Source of the DNA: Owenia fusiformis
Taxonomy: Eukaryota > Annelida > Polychaeta > Sabellida > Oweniidae
NCBI GenBank assembly: GCA_903813345.2
Contig: CAIIXF020000010.1
Location: 4,395,169-4,459,168, forward strand
Reading direction: 5' to 3'
DNA: 64,000 bases
Position numbers and translations under genes: made by a program. A model generated the notes under the pieces. The model saw only the letters and a list, made by a program, of their open reading frames with translations. It ran no database searches and was not told where the DNA came from. Shown here in pieces: positions 10,604 to 24,014 of this stretch. Position 1 is the stretch's first letter; the number at the start of each line of letters is the position of its first letter.

Positions 10604-13600
10604 ATGAGTACAGAAGCCGAGATCCAGCTCCCACTAAAGAGTGTTGTATTGTTTATTGCTTGTGGAGCATTGGTAAGGTTAATTTCCTAATTTATAAAAA
10701 AAGTTTGAAGCATTTTTTATAAAGTAACACGCCAATGTGACTCTTGTTACCTCTTTTATATCATCTGAAAACTAATATTCAAAAGATCTCATATGGGTTC
10801 AGCACCTATTTATCGCACTGTTTTAACAGCAGCAGGATAAAATCCTTCCACTGATTATCATGTAACTACCACAAGGGTGACATATTGTTATAGTCTCCAA
10901 CTTAGTTTGATATCTGTAACAAATGGCAGGTTGTGACATTTTGCATGTTAATGCCTTGTTTTAGAATTGTATAGATCACATCTCATTTAAATAGATATTA
11001 ATTGTTTTGCAATTTTTGTTTTAGTTCTTCCTATTGGTCTTCCTGTTTGTAAAGAGACAAATCAGCCGTTTCACCCTAAGGTCTGCCAAGGTCCCCTACA
11101 TTGGCCTAGGCACTGGAGCACCAAAGGTAATATAACTGTGTATTCTTTTTCCAAGTACTTTTTTGTATTATTTATTTCAGTACTTGCTTTTCATTACTCA
11201 CTTACTTTCCCCATAATGAATTCCAACAATGAAAAAAAGAATTAATTTTGTTGTATCAAGTTGATATATTGTTGTAATATTAAATGTAGCCTCTCTCTGT
11301 ATTCCAGTCACTGAAAAATGAGATTGAAAGGCGTTTAAATCGTATTCCTAATATCTGCTTTGAGCCTAAGGCATTCTCGCACAAGTTAGAAGAATCCCTT
11401 CAAGATGACATCAAAAATGGTAGAGTATAAGATAATAACTTTAATTACTTTATACACCTGACAGGCCTGTACCCAGGATTTGCGAAGGGGGGGGGGTCAG
11501 TTTTCCAAAATTTCCAGGAGGGGTCACAATTGACAATTTTTGCACAAATATGGCTAAAATCACTTGAGAAGTGCTCAAAATGGTGAAAAACTGCATGATT
11601 TTGAAATAATTTTTGGCCATGGGGGTTTCGCCCGAACCTTGCAAACCCCCCGCCCCCTGGCTACGGGCCTGCCTGACCATCCCATCCCTAACGTATGAAA
11701 TGAAATGAAATGACTGCATCCTTTCCTTTTTTAAAAATGAGTCCAATCAAAAGTCTAATAGTATTGATCTGAAAAAAAATGTAATCTGCCAAATAATTAA
11801 TGTTTATTAACTTGTGTATAATCTGCCGAATCAATAATGTTATGTCGTATTTAATAATTAAATATTTAATGCACTGTACTATGTTCTTTACATTTACAGG
11901 AAGATGTACCTATATTTATAGAATGAAAGCAGTTGATGCCATTGCATTCCTTGGTAAGCTCAAATTCTTTCAAACAAAGTCACACTCTCCTACATAAGCT
12001 ACTTATTGGTCAGATTCATTGGATTATTTAGTACACGTTTGGAAGTAAATGTAAACTTTTGTCAATCATTCGATAAAAATATAAAAAGGAAATACATGTG
12101 TGAAAATGACATGATCATAAATCATAACTCATAGATGGGTTGCTCTTGAACACTTTATGTGTATCAAACACACCCCAATTGATCACTGTAATCTTTTTAT
12201 ATGGATTACCTTTTCTTTCTTATTGTATTGAATTCAAATCCATTTTCTTTATTGGTTCTCACAGATGAGGAGTTGAGTGAGTGTGAGCCAGAGGTGAAGC
12301 GTAACCTCAGTGTCACTCTCAAAGAAGCTCTTCTAGAACTGAAACTGAAGAACACTGGACCGCTTCATGGTGCTAAGTTTGAAACTATAGAGGCGCTGTC
12401 TTCCTGTTATAATCATGCCAGATATGGAGTGGAGGTAAGCCTGATAGATGTCAGATAAAAAAATGTTCGAAGATTTTTGCAGTTAGACCAGGAAAACCAC
12501 TGATCTGATTTTCTTTGAATTCGTACATGTGTTAGAGAGAATTTTATAATTCGTAACATTTGGGTGGCTACTTTGTGGTGTCGTTTCATTTAAATTGAGT
12601 CATAGAGTTTGGGAAATACACATGTGTTTGTTATTGCCAAGTTCGTACACCACCTACATGTCTATACAGAACTGAGAAGTATGGAGAACATGACAATATC
12701 ATGCATGTTCACAATAAAGGATATAGCTACCTATAGCAAAATAATATTTCTCATTGTCTCCTAAAGGAGAAATAGTCTCTAATCATTTCAATTTTGATTC
12801 TACTTTCAGGAGTTTGGTTTGAACAATTATAAAAGATTCATGGACCTACTAAGTGAAATAATATTCTGGTAAGTTACAAATATACTGTTGTTTTTATATG
12901 TCCATATGTCCATGACTCTATGTATTGTTGACCTATTGAATTTGGAAGTATGAGAATGGAGTAAAATGTTCAATGCACATACATGTAGATTCTTGTTCAT
13001 CTCAGGAAACAATGCTGTAATTTGTAAACTGAAAAGCCATCCATATCAATACTTAAGAGTGTGATGTATTATTTCAATGTACCTCTTTAAATGACATATC
13101 TCAGACAATATTTAATGCATGTTATAGCCCTGGGAATTAAGTTTTTCCTTATATTTGAACTTATCAAAATGGCCAAAGTTGCTCACTAAGGGAAAAAGTA
13201 TATGTAAAAAAGGAATCTATACTTACATTTAAGGGAGGAGGCTACCAATTTAAAGCATAATGGCTATGGTTCATGTGGGAATATGACAAACTTCAGTATC
13301 ATGTATCAATATCAAACTCCCATCTTTAGGCTATATTTATAGTTTTAAAAGTGTAATTTTAACTTATTCTTCCAAAACTGTTTTCTTCCAGCATTAGGTC
13401 ACATTCTGAGACATCTGCTAATGGAGACCATGAAGTCCCAACCCAAGTTCCAGTAACACATCTACAACACATCCATGACATAGACAATGATAATGTTATA
13501 GCTGGGCCTAGAATCTCAGGAAAATCAGCTGAAAGTATAAACCTTATAGATATAGATGGCGATAAACAGGTGCGATTTCTGCACAATCGAGGGAGCTTAA

Positions 13601-13692
13601 AACAAGGATTTCAAAGACTCAGATCAAGTAGTTCCAGTAATTCTAGTCTTTCAAGTCAGGAGAGTAGAAGACAGGACGAATCTACTGTGTAG
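10604..13692 (+). CDS. C1orf43: C1orf43/NICE-3 family membrane protein, 7 coding exons
   Basis: Coding exons: 10,604-10,672; 11,025-11,126; 11,308-11,419; 11,900-11,953; 12,265-12,434; 12,810-12,868; 13,392-13,692. All junctions are GT/AG and in phase, giving 288 aa (human C1orf43 is about 253). An acceptor (ttgcag) just upstream at 10,570 implies a separate 5' UTR exon. Residues 11-32 form one membrane segment followed by FVKRQISRF, a family hallmark. Other recognisable blocks are GTGAPKSLKNEIERRL, YIYRMKAVDAI and ARYGVEEFG. The C-terminal exon is Ser-rich and longer than in vertebrates. The family is poorly characterised: a single-pass protein of the secretory system, reported to affect phagocytosis. 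The homology comes from remembered motifs. Confidence 0.9.
11462..11671. mobile_element. CAGGCCCGTAGCCAGG-type MITE in C1orf43 intron 3
   Basis: A 210-bp element with left end CAGGCCTGTACCCAGG and right end CTGGCTACGGGCCTG. It is flanked by a perfect 5-bp duplication cctga (11,457-11,461 and 11,672-11,676). The interior reads as a fragment resembling gaaaaactgcatgattttga. Relatives occur at 42,931, 53,596, 59,749 and 62,931. Confidence 0.85.
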
Positions 13693-14470
13693 AAATAATC
13701 TCCACAGTATTTGAGCAGGAAGGCACTGCACTGCTTGGAAATGAAAAAATCATGAAAATGGCATATTTTGCCATGTACATGCATATTAGGTTATATGACT
13801 TGGTAAATATCACGGGGTGAGAATACATAGTCACAATACTCCCTTACACAAATAGGCTAGTGGGAGGGATGATTAAAGTATCTATTGCTTGTATTCTGAG
13901 AGAAGTCATAACTGATACCTTTGACTACATCTAAGTACTCTATACATGTAGGTATCATATAATGTATGTCTATCATGCACTGTATGTACATCATGTACTG
14001 TATGTTAATTGTTTATCATGTACTGTACGTGCACGTATAATCATGTATTATATACTGTATCATGTGCAGTAAATCATGTACCTCATGATTTCAGTTCATG
14101 TAGAATCAAGATACAAATGTATGTGAAAGTAAAGGCAATCAGTATTTTTTTTTAAAATATTTTAGAAATCATTTAAAGATGTCAGGGTTGTTCGAAAATA
14201 TTTCGAGGAAGAATTTAATATAGAAACTTGAACTTAATCTAGGTATTTGATAACTATAAAAATCCTGAATGTCATAAGTTCAGATGAAATGTTTTAGTCA
14301 AAGAATAATCATAAGTGACATTAATAATGAAAAGATGGCAGCACTGTTAAAAATGGCCTTGACTTTTGATAGCCTTCCGTGTGGGCGTACAATTATAAAC
14401 AGGAAGTATCATGTTATACTTTATAATTAAAATGATCACAATATAGCACCCAAAGGTTGCAATAAAAATG
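13693..14470 (+). other. Probable 3' UTR of the C1orf43 gene
   Basis: AT-rich non-coding sequence after the stop codon, with a run of tgtactgtatg/atcatgta-type short repeats (13,940-14,080). A possible polyadenylation signal AATAAA is at 14,461-14,466. The assignment is positional only. Confidence 0.35.
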
Positions 14471-15755
14471 AAATAGAAACAAATGTAGAGAAAACCTATT
14501 TTTCTATCTGTGTTGCTTTTCATAATTCATTGCGTTCCCCTTTACCAATAGGGTTAGTAATGGTTATCTATGTACATGTACGTTTATAAGTTTATTGTCA
14601 TTTTCAATCACAAGTTGCTAACATAATAGCAGAAGATGAATTCAGTAAAACCCTTCTCTAGTAAACACCGGAGCTGAGCCAAATTGAAAATATTTATTAT
14701 ATATAATATAAATCCTCTCTGTCGCGACTTTACTGTAAACCCCTTTTGGTACCAAATGCGTTCACTCTATCCAGATTTTACTGTATTGGTATAAAAACGT
14801 GATACACTGTAGGTTAAGTACAATCAGCTGTTTTGTAGTTGAATCAGCTGATCCTTCAAAGTAAAGGCCTTCGATAATAGTTTTATTAATTATATATAAT
14901 CTTTAAAATTCAAGTGGGCAAGTTATTTATGCACTGTCAACGAACTATAACTTTCAATGATATGTGACGTATCTTTTGAAAAGAGTTTGTATGAAAAGAA
15001 GGAGAGTTGCGTGTTCGTCATAAATATGAATGCTTACTAGTATACATGATAAATGTTACAAGTTGAGTACTTCTACTAGCGTCTGTCTCATAATAATTGG
15101 TTTGTAATAAAGGACTAAGGACACGAGAACTAAATTTCAGTTTTGTTTTCAAACGTGATCGGTCACTTGCACGTCAGCTATTATTAGACTAAACAGTCTA
15201 TAGTAATCTAGTTGTATGATCGTTGAGATCATGGTTTCGGATCAAAGTCCAGATTTATCGGTAAATGATCATGAAGTTTGATTTGTGTGTTATCTTTAAG
15301 GAAGACAGGGATGACGTGATGGTCTATACCCTTTCCAATAGTTGGTTTGTTATACACTCTGAGTAACTACACAATGAGAGATGATCATTTAATCATCTAG
15401 CCTGAACCAATCAGAAACTGAGAATGCATTTGATAAAAATCTAGGTGGCAAATCAAAATCGCATTCACTGAGTTATGTTTTTACAAGTACCTGCCATTCA
15501 TTTCTATTCGAGGCCATAATAGAGATACTTTCGGTCTCATATCTTTTCAGCTTCAAACTTATTTTACCTACTCAGAGCCTAGTTTACAAGACTTTGACTC
15601 TAAGAGTAGTCAACTTAATAATAGTACGTGTAATCTAGTCTATGCCCGCTGGTACCGTTCATAACCAGATTCATGCAAAAACTTCTTTTTGCTGATATTC
15701 TTTTTCACTTGACTTGAAATCTGGATATCATCATATTTTGAGTTTTGGTGGTCAT
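14471..15755. other. No gene or repeat recognised
   Basis: AT-rich sequence without supported ORFs, RNA genes or tandem repeats. Confidence 0.4.
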
Positions 15756-15890
15756 GTATTGTTATGGTCTTCATTTTTTGTAACGATGGTTGGCGTGTTG
15801 CGTTCGGTGTCTGTGTAAAATGGCAGGTGGTGACATTTTGCATGTTAATGCATTGTTTGTGAATGTGACAGCATTCACAAACATTAACAT
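15756..15890 (+). repeat. Dispersed repeat with tgacattttgcatgttaatg core
   Basis: The block from atggtcttcattttttgt through ggttggcgtg to tgacattttgcatgttaatg is also present inverted at 34,095-34,225 and as a 3' fragment at 10,918-10,966. The copy ends in a hairpin (ttgtttgtgaatg / cattcacaaacattaa). This is a dispersed family, probably a short non-autonomous element. I cannot define its ends or class. Confidence 0.6.
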
Positions 15891-17185
15891 TGATCTATCT
15901 ATAGGTTCAAGGCTTCTAGGCCTATTCTATTATTATATAGCAAATGCTCAGTTACATATGACAGTTATTGTGATTTAATAATACTTGATGTTGACCCTTA
16001 TTCAGTTATTGTTTGATATGGCATAGCATTGATTAAGGACAGAACATTGTAAACACATCGGTTCTTATCTTCAATTTGTTCATTTTGGACTCAGGAACAA
16101 ATAATTGTTTATAAGAATTTAGCCATCGTTAGGAATCACAGAATTTATCAATTATTTCCTTTTGTGTAGTTATATCCACCTTTTCCTTTCATCGGATACC
16201 ATTGTTTGCTCCATCTACCGTTTATCAACTTTTATTTTGCTGTTTAAGGCAATGTATAGTTATGCATTATTCGTACTGGTTGACCTATAATCTATTCTAA
16301 TTTTTACACATTTTTACCATTGAGCAGTGAATCGATCTTAATTAATTAGAATGATTAATTAATTAAGCCAGCTGATCAACGAACGTCGGCGTTCTGTAGG
16401 GACGTTGACGTTGTGCAGTCCCCGTCCGTCAGTTCGTCCATTTGATGAATAAGAACACATTTTTCTCCTTGTGTTAACATGTTAATAATAAATTATACAC
16501 CATTGTAAACTGTCTGGCATTTGGTGTTGTATTGAGATCATCAGAGATAAAAATCAATGATATCCGTATAAACAAGAAAAATATCTTGTTTTTTGTTCTG
16601 AAACATTTAAGATGTTTTAAAATATAAATACATACACTCATATTCGAAAAGATTGATTTGGAAGAAATAAGACTACGTGTACATCAAAATAAATTGGGCT
16701 TTTTCTTGTCTGGGGTTTTCTACTCCGTGGCGTTGCCATTCTGTAGTTATTAATATTATTGTATCATCTTATACTCAGATAACGCAGATCATACGAGTTT
16801 GTTATTGTGTGACAAAACTGACGGAGAGGCTGTGTTAATTAAACTCCGCATGGAGGGATTGCTCCTGTGTGAAATTATAATAATCCAACTAACCTTGGAA
16901 GATCACAAGGGAGCTAAATTATAGATGATAAAGAATGTATGTGCATTCATAAAAAATATCAGATTATGCATTGAGCTTATTGAAAAGGGAATACAGTTAT
17001 ATGAAATATTTACGATCAGCTGATGTTGAACTTGGAGTGTCACGCCAGGTGACCCGAGCGGACTTTGACTTATACGATTATTGGTTAAGGGTGCTAATAG
17101 ATAAATATTTGATGACTTCAAAACTTTAATTTTCTGTTTTTGTAATGATTTAAGGACAATGTCAATGATATTGATGTGCTACGTA
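15891..17185. other. No gene or repeat recognised
   Basis: AT-rich sequence. Short open frames lack coding character. A local GC-rich patch with gacgttgacgttg occurs near 16,390-16,440, but I can assign it no function. Confidence 0.35.
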
Positions 17186-17189
17186 TAAT

Positions 17190-17945
17190 GCAGGGGTGAT
17201 TTGTTACGTTTGGGAGAGGGGGTTATTTTCTACGTTTAGGAGAAGGGTAATCTGTTATGTTTAGGGGAGGGGTAATTTGTTACGTTTTGGAGAAGGGTAA
17301 TCCGTTGTTTGGGGAGGGGTAATTTGCTTCGTTTAATGCAGGGGTGATTTGTTACGTTTTTGGAGAGGGGGTTATTTGCTACGTTTAATGCAGGGGTGAT
17401 TTGTTACGTTTGGCAGAGGGAGTTATTTGCTACATTTAATGCAGGGGTGATTTGTTACGTTTGGGAGAGGGGTTATTTGCTACGTTTAATGCAGGGGTGA
17501 TTTGTTACGTTTGGTAGAGGGGGTTATTTGCTACGTTTAATGCAGGGGTGATTTGTAACGTTTGGGAGAGAGGGTTATTTGCTGCATTTAATGCAGGGGT
17601 GATTTGCTACGTTTGGGAGAGGGGTTATTTGCTACATTTAATGCAGGGGTGATTTGTTACGTTTGGGAGAGGGGTTATTTGCTACATTTGATCCAGGGGT
17701 GATTTATTACGTTTGGGAGAGGGGTTATTTGCTACGTTTAATGCAGGGGTGATTTGTTACGCTTAGAGAGGGGTTATTTGCTACGTTTAATGCAGGGGTG
17801 ATTTGTAACGTTTTGGAGAGGGGGTTATTTGCTACATTTAATGCAGGGGTGATTTGTTACGTTTGGGAGAGGGGTTATTTGCTACATTTAATGCAGGGCT
17901 GATTTGTTACGTTTGGGAGAGAGGGTTATTAATGCAGGGATGATT
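17190..17945 (+). repeat. 51-bp minisatellite, about 15 units
   Basis: The unit contains taatgcaggggtgatttgtt, acgtttgggagagggg and ttatttgctacgttt, and repeats every roughly 50-51 bp. Earlier units (17,200-17,330) are more diverged. The array ends within about 200 bp of the large inverted-repeat structure at 18.15 kb. Confidence 0.85.
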
Positions 17946-18149
17946 TGTTACTTATTGGGTATTGTTATTTCTGGGTCGGAGAAATATGTGAATTCTTAAT
18001 TTTGGAGGGAGGTGGTCAATCTAGACCTTTTCGACCAGTCATCCTTATACAAATAGAATATAAGTGGCCAAGAAAGTTGAATTTTACTTCTCTCACTTTT
18101 CGAACTTTGATTATTACAGAAAGCAAGGTTATTGAAGGAAAACGTTATC

Positions 18150-21100
18150 ATGGCATCAAGTTATAGGCCAGGATATAGCATGGGTTTTGGGAAGTCCAAG
18201 GGCCACTTGATAGACATAATGTTTCTGAAAGATGACTTCATTTAGCATCAATTCATATATGTCTGGGTCTTTTTAGTTTGTGGACGAAGGATTCTGAGCA
18301 GTTTTACCCCCCTAGAATAATATTTCAGGGGGGTACTATATTATCATTCTATAAAATCAGTTATACATTAACTATAGCACTGATTTATAGATATTATATT
18401 GCTAGCACTGTAGTCAAGTGTTTCCCAAAGTTATAGAGAGATATGTTGATCGGTTTTAACAAAAACACAATTTATAGTAATAAATAAGCATATTTTCATT
18501 CGTTTTTTAGTCTCGCCAACTTTATTGTTTCAGCTTCAGAGAAATAATTGGTACCAATACTGCTTTAAGAAGTAATCTAAAATTATTTCCAATCTATGTG
18601 GGGAATTGTAATATAAAGAATGTAATGATACAATACTATTTGGAATTTTAAATATGGCTTTGTTGACCCCTACCCCTTAGAAATATGAGAAAGTGAAGAT
18701 GGCACAATTAGATCAGAAATTCTATAATGAGTACTAATACTTCTCCAAGTAGCATTTTAAAAATGTATGTGTGATATGTAGAGGTTATTTAATGGGAGGG
18801 ATGGAATATGAATTTTATTCTGAGGGAAAATATGATATTGGCCAAGGAAAACATCATATTGACTGAGGGCAATAGCCCGGGTGTTAATATGATAGTTCTC
18901 GAGGCGAATAAAGTAAATAAAATTCATATTCCACCAACACCATCAATAACCTATTTATTAAATTGTTTTTTTTCTGAAACATAAAAATCAAGAGAAATCC
19001 CCAGGAATGGTTCTGATATAGGATCTGATATGTGATTTAGGCTGATACAGGATCTAATACAAGATCTGATATAGGAATCTAGCTATAATATGGGATCTTT
19101 TGAATATCAATTCTATTCCCTGTTTATTTCCCAGCGAAAACATGCTATTATGGAATAATGTTATAATTTTGTAATGATCAACTTTTTTTTCTGGATGCCT
19201 TTGTTAGTCTAAAGGGTCATTTCTTCATGTTAAATTCTTGTTTTTATATTTTTCTTTTTCTAAAAATTTATCTAGAATTTCTCTTTATAAGTCAAGGTCT
19301 TATGATTCTTATTCAGATGCATCAGTCTGCATTTGTATGCTCATTAATTCATTTAATATATCCTTAAAAGTACAATAATTTACATCCCATTGATGCCTTG
19401 AAGCATGAGCTCTGTCTAGTCCAGCATAGCTTACCCAGGCAGGCACATGTGCATTTTATCAGCTAAGGGATTCCTTCCAGGGAGAATAGGTAATTGCTAT
19501 TGAGTCTATGCTGTCAATCTTAAAACTAAATATAGTTTAATAGGGAGTAGCCATATCAGCATCTTCTATATCCCCCCCCCCCCCTATTATCATTCAATAG
19601 GGACAATTGATGTTACATACTTATTCACATAGCACTCCTAAATGCACTGTTTACCACTGAAGGAATCCTACAGTTGATTAAATTCACATGTGACTCTAAA
19701 ATGCACCTTTACCCATGAAAGAATTCTCACTCGGGAAGTTCAGCTACATCTCTGAGGATGCATTGTAGAGCTGTTAGCTGTTTGTGCTTCCGAGGAAAAT
19801 TCTTATATGATTTATTCATGAAGGGATTATATATTTTATTTGTTTACCCCCCAGTCCCACTCCGTTCATGAGTATATACTCACTTACTCCAAAAGTATTT
19901 CATAAAGCAAACCTTTTAAAGCCATGGCAAGATTCTACAGTTGATACATTTCACCCATTTCTCTGAGGGTTAAGAAACTGTATAGTGTTTGTGGTTTATG
20001 CTCCCAAGGAGAATTTTAATCTACAGTTGTACCTTAACCTCCCCTCACCCCATCCATTAACAAAGGAGGAAAATTCTTATATGACTTATCCCTCCCCAAT
20101 TCATCGATAGAGGATGGCTGATGGACATGATGGCTGATGGTGCTGGAATTTTAATCTACCTTAACCTCCCCCTCACCTCAATCATTAACAAAAGGAGATG
20201 TAAAATGTCTCCACCTGCCATTTGCTACAGATGTCGACCATTGACTGATGCCAACTGCCAACCCTCTAACACCATCCATAAAATAGTATAACAAAAGGAG
20301 ATAGACAGCAGACACTTATTCCAAAAGTATTTCTAATAACATAGCCATAAAGGGATTCTACAGTAGATAAAGTTCACATATACATATGTACCTCTGAGGG
20401 TGATGTGTGGAACTGTTTACAGTTTGTGCTTCAAAGGGAAATCGTAATATGACTTATAAAGCTTATATATACTACCTCAGAGGGTCATGTTTGGAACTGT
20501 AAACAGTTTTTGCTCCCAAGAAAAAGGATAGGTATCGATATGGTGAACTGAATTCAACTATGTTTTCCTCTTAAACCAATTATTGAAAACATTCTGTAAA
20601 ACAACACAGTCCTTTATGTAATTTTTACCGATTGGCAACAATTTAATGCAAAAATTATTTTATATAACTGTTTTTGTTACCATTTTTTTGTTTTTTTTAG
20701 TGTAATTGTTTTTTGTTCCTTTCTACCAATTGTTGGAGCAAAGTAGCATATACAACATTTTCTTAGACCTCTCAATATTATAGTTATACAAAGGAAATTT
20801 TGGTTGATTTTACAATAAGTATGCAAAAACTTTTACAAAACCCCCCAAAATAGATAAGAATTAAGTTCAACCTTTAATATCATCAACAAGATACTTTTTT
20901 AATATCAACCAAACCTTCCTATGTACGATTACAATATTGAGAGACCTACACACGTTGTGTTTATGTCGTTTTGTTCCAATGAGGTTCGGATAGATGTTTC
21001 ATTTCATTCCGAACATATGATACCAAGAACAAAAGAAGTGTCTCATGTGTTATCTTAAACAATATAGAGAAAAGTACATGTATATAAATATATTTCAAAT

Positions 21101-22745
21101 TATAAGTAAAATAATGTTTACCATACAAAAGATAACCATTAAATTGACGATGTGTAAAATTTTCAGAATGTTTTGATGACTGGTTTAAGAGAAACGTGTA
21201 TTCAAAAAGTTCACCATATCGATACCACTCCTTTGAAGATGACTTAACCCCCTTCTGCTCCACTTTATTCATGAGCAAAAGGAGAAAGACAGAAATGATT
21301 GTTCAGAAGTATTTCTTATAATATTCCTTTTATATCTAAAAATGATTCTACAATAGATAAAGTTTGCATGTACCTCTGACTCTGAAGAAACTCCGAATGA
21401 TTCCCCCTCCCCCCATTTCATTCAATTAATAAGGGAGAAGGACTGGTTTTTTCTCACTTATTCCAAAATCATTTTTTCAAATATCCCCTTTACCCATGTG
21501 CAGTTGAGCATAATTCAAAGGTTTGCGTGAGACCCCCACATGGGAAGTGGTGGAGGTTTTGACAAAATAATAAAGATTGAGCTATCAAACTCAAATCATG
21601 GGAGTAACCTATTGAGTCAACTTCCCCACCCTGGAAGCAATAATAGAGAGTCAAATATAGTGAAAATTCCTATTATTAAGAATATACTTTCGAAAGTCTC
21701 TACTCTCAGGACTCTTTGAATGGTGCATAATATTTGAGAATGTATAATGTACATGTTCACTAGGAAAATTCTAATTATGTCAAACTTTACATCGTGCACT
21801 CTATATTAATAGGCATTCTTAGCATGTACATTATTTTCTTTCGGCCCATATCTTTCAGCCAATAAATTCCCATCATCTAGGTCTATATATAAACATTGAA
21901 ACAGGCTTTTGACCCAAGCAATTTGTGTTTTATGACATTTGTGAAACATATTCTTGAAGAAAATAATATACAAGGCAGGACATAAGTAGTCATCATAGAA
22001 TTTCTGATCCAATAGTGCCACCTCCGCGTTCTTGTATTTCTAAGGGGTAGGGGTTAACAAAGCCATATTAAAAATACAAAACAGTACTTTATCATTACAT
22101 TACTTACATTACAATATCACACATAGCTTGGAAATGATTTTTGAGTACTACTTGGAGCACTATAACTGCCTATTATTTCTCTGAAGCTGCAACAATAAAA
22201 TCGGTAAGACTAAAAAGGGGTAAGGGGTAGGGGTCAACAAAGCCATATTAAAAATACAAAATAGTACTCAATCATTACATTCCTTATATTACAATGTCAC
22301 ACATAGCCTGGAAATGATTTTTGATTACTACTTGGAGCACTATTACTGACTACTATTTCTCTGAAGCTGCAAAAATAAGATTGGTGAAACTAAAAAGATA
22401 ACGAAACTATGCTTTTTATTTTGATAAATTATATTTTCTCCCAAACCAATCAACATATCTCCCTATAACTTTGGGAAACACTTGACTACAGTGCTAGCAA
22501 CATAATATCTATAAATCAGTGCTATAGTTAATGTATAACTGATTTTATAGAATGATAATATAGTACCCCCTGAAATATTATTCTAGGGGGGTAAAACTGC
22601 TCAGAATCCTTCGTCCACAAACTAAAAAGACCCAGACATATATGAATTGATGCTAAATGAAGTCATCTTTCAGAAACATTATGTCTATCAAGTGGCCCTT
22701 GAACTTCCCAAAACCCATGCTGTATCCTGGCCTATTATGATTTGA
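18150..22745. mobile_element. 4.6-kb nested inverted-repeat (fold-back) structure
   Basis: Left arm 18,150-18,740 and right arm about 22,008-22,740 are inverted copies. Shared blocks include ataggccaggata, gcatgggttttgggaagt, acatatatgaattgatgcta with its inverse, and gcactgatttatagatatta with its inverse. A second inverted pair lies inside (20,525-20,620 versus 21,130-21,230, sharing tatcgatatggtgaact) and a third closer in (20,764-20,815 versus 20,900-20,952, sharing acctctcaatatt). The right arm has a 180-bp tandem duplication (aaggggtagggg at 22,042 and 22,222). Between the arms are diverged repeats around gattctacagttgata. No transposase ORF is visible. It could be one fold-back transposon or nested ones. 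Confidence 0.7.
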
Positions 22746-23774
22746 CGATGAAGGTCTAGATCGTGTATTATTAATATAAGCCATCACACAGTGATCACAG
22801 TAACTTGATTAAGATCATATTTTAGTTAATCAGAACCAACTATGCATCAAATCATCTGAACCACATGACTTGGGAAATATTAATTGTACAGAGTCGCATA
22901 GACGTCATCGGAAATGATGGGGCTTAATAGATTAGTGCCACATTGTTTCCACTTTCCTATTTCATTTGCATGTTTTGTGTGCTCTTTGTTTCCTGAATGT
23001 ATGGATTTTATTTGAATTTTAAGAATTCTTAGTTTGAATAGGCAATATGATGTAATAAGACACAAAGTGATAAATATCGCACGTTTGTCGAAAAATTCAA
23101 AATGGCGGCCACCGTAAAGTTATTTACCCAGCATACCTAAAACCTCATTAGATCTTGGCACTAGTTTGCTATTGCATCTTTGAAAAGTTCAAGTTGAGCA
23201 GATGGGCGATTTTCCTGGAAGATATGGCGCCCGCCTAGTAGAAGCACAAGACGACGACAATATAATAGCACTTTGAAAAAGTGCGACAAAGATAGCGAAG
23301 TGTGAACTTATACAAACAGAATGATTAACTTTAAATTTTTCTGATATTTTACATGTTTACTGTCCTCACTACTGGCTCCGTTCGGTGAGAGATTCTCACA
23401 ATGAGATCCTGTATCATGAATCAGTTGCACTTTTACCGTCACTTTGTTTTAACTGGCGTTTGACCGAAAAGTAGGGTACTCTCAGTAATGTCCCTTTCAG
23501 TGGCTTTCACGCGTACCTTTAACTAAAAATACAACAATAAATCAATCATGGACTTGACTTGCGGGTTGCGAACGCATACTGTGTGCGAAACTGTGTGAAG
23601 GGGTTAACTACTACAAATCGAGTAGGTCTTGATAAAACATTTTCATATATTGGGGAAGACGTTTTCTTACCTTGTTCATGATAGCAGTTTAATAAACATG
23701 GATGGGTGCCGAAATGGGCGTCTCAGAATAAGTCCACGCTGTTAAGTGTATTCTTGCAGCGGTCCTATATTTAG
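22746..23774. other. No gene recognised
   Basis: Mixed sequence including a slightly GC-richer patch (23,090-23,280, with aaaatggcggccaccg). There is no ORF of note and no repeat family that I can match elsewhere in the window. Confidence 0.35.
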
Positions 23775-24010
23775 GGGAGGCATCAAAAGTTCAATGTCTG
23801 ATAGGAAACTAAATAAATCTAGTCAAGGGGCTCAACAGTCGTTTCAGTTTGCTATTCGACAAGTTCAATATTTCATTTTTTGCCCACGAAAGTCCAAAGA
23901 CCACGAAAAGTCCGCGATCAACGTTCAAGGTATTAGTTTGGGGGAGGTCAAACTCAAAACTAGATTTTATTTGTTTCCTGTAATCAGACATTGAACTTTT
24001 GATGCCTCCC
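23775..24010. mobile_element. 236-bp MITE with long TIRs
   Basis: The left end GGGAGGCATCAAAAGTTCAA and the right end are inverted copies, and the similarity runs for about 50 bp per side. The flanking ttag is duplicated (23,771-23,774 and 24,011-24,014). Open frames on both strands across it are by-products. It is non-autonomous. Confidence 0.8.
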
Positions 24011-24014
24011 TTAG

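Noticed and set aside
11450-11746. 98-aa minus-strand ORF in C1orf43 intron 3
   Set aside because: It covers a MITE with a perfect 5-bp duplication. The frame is fortuitous.
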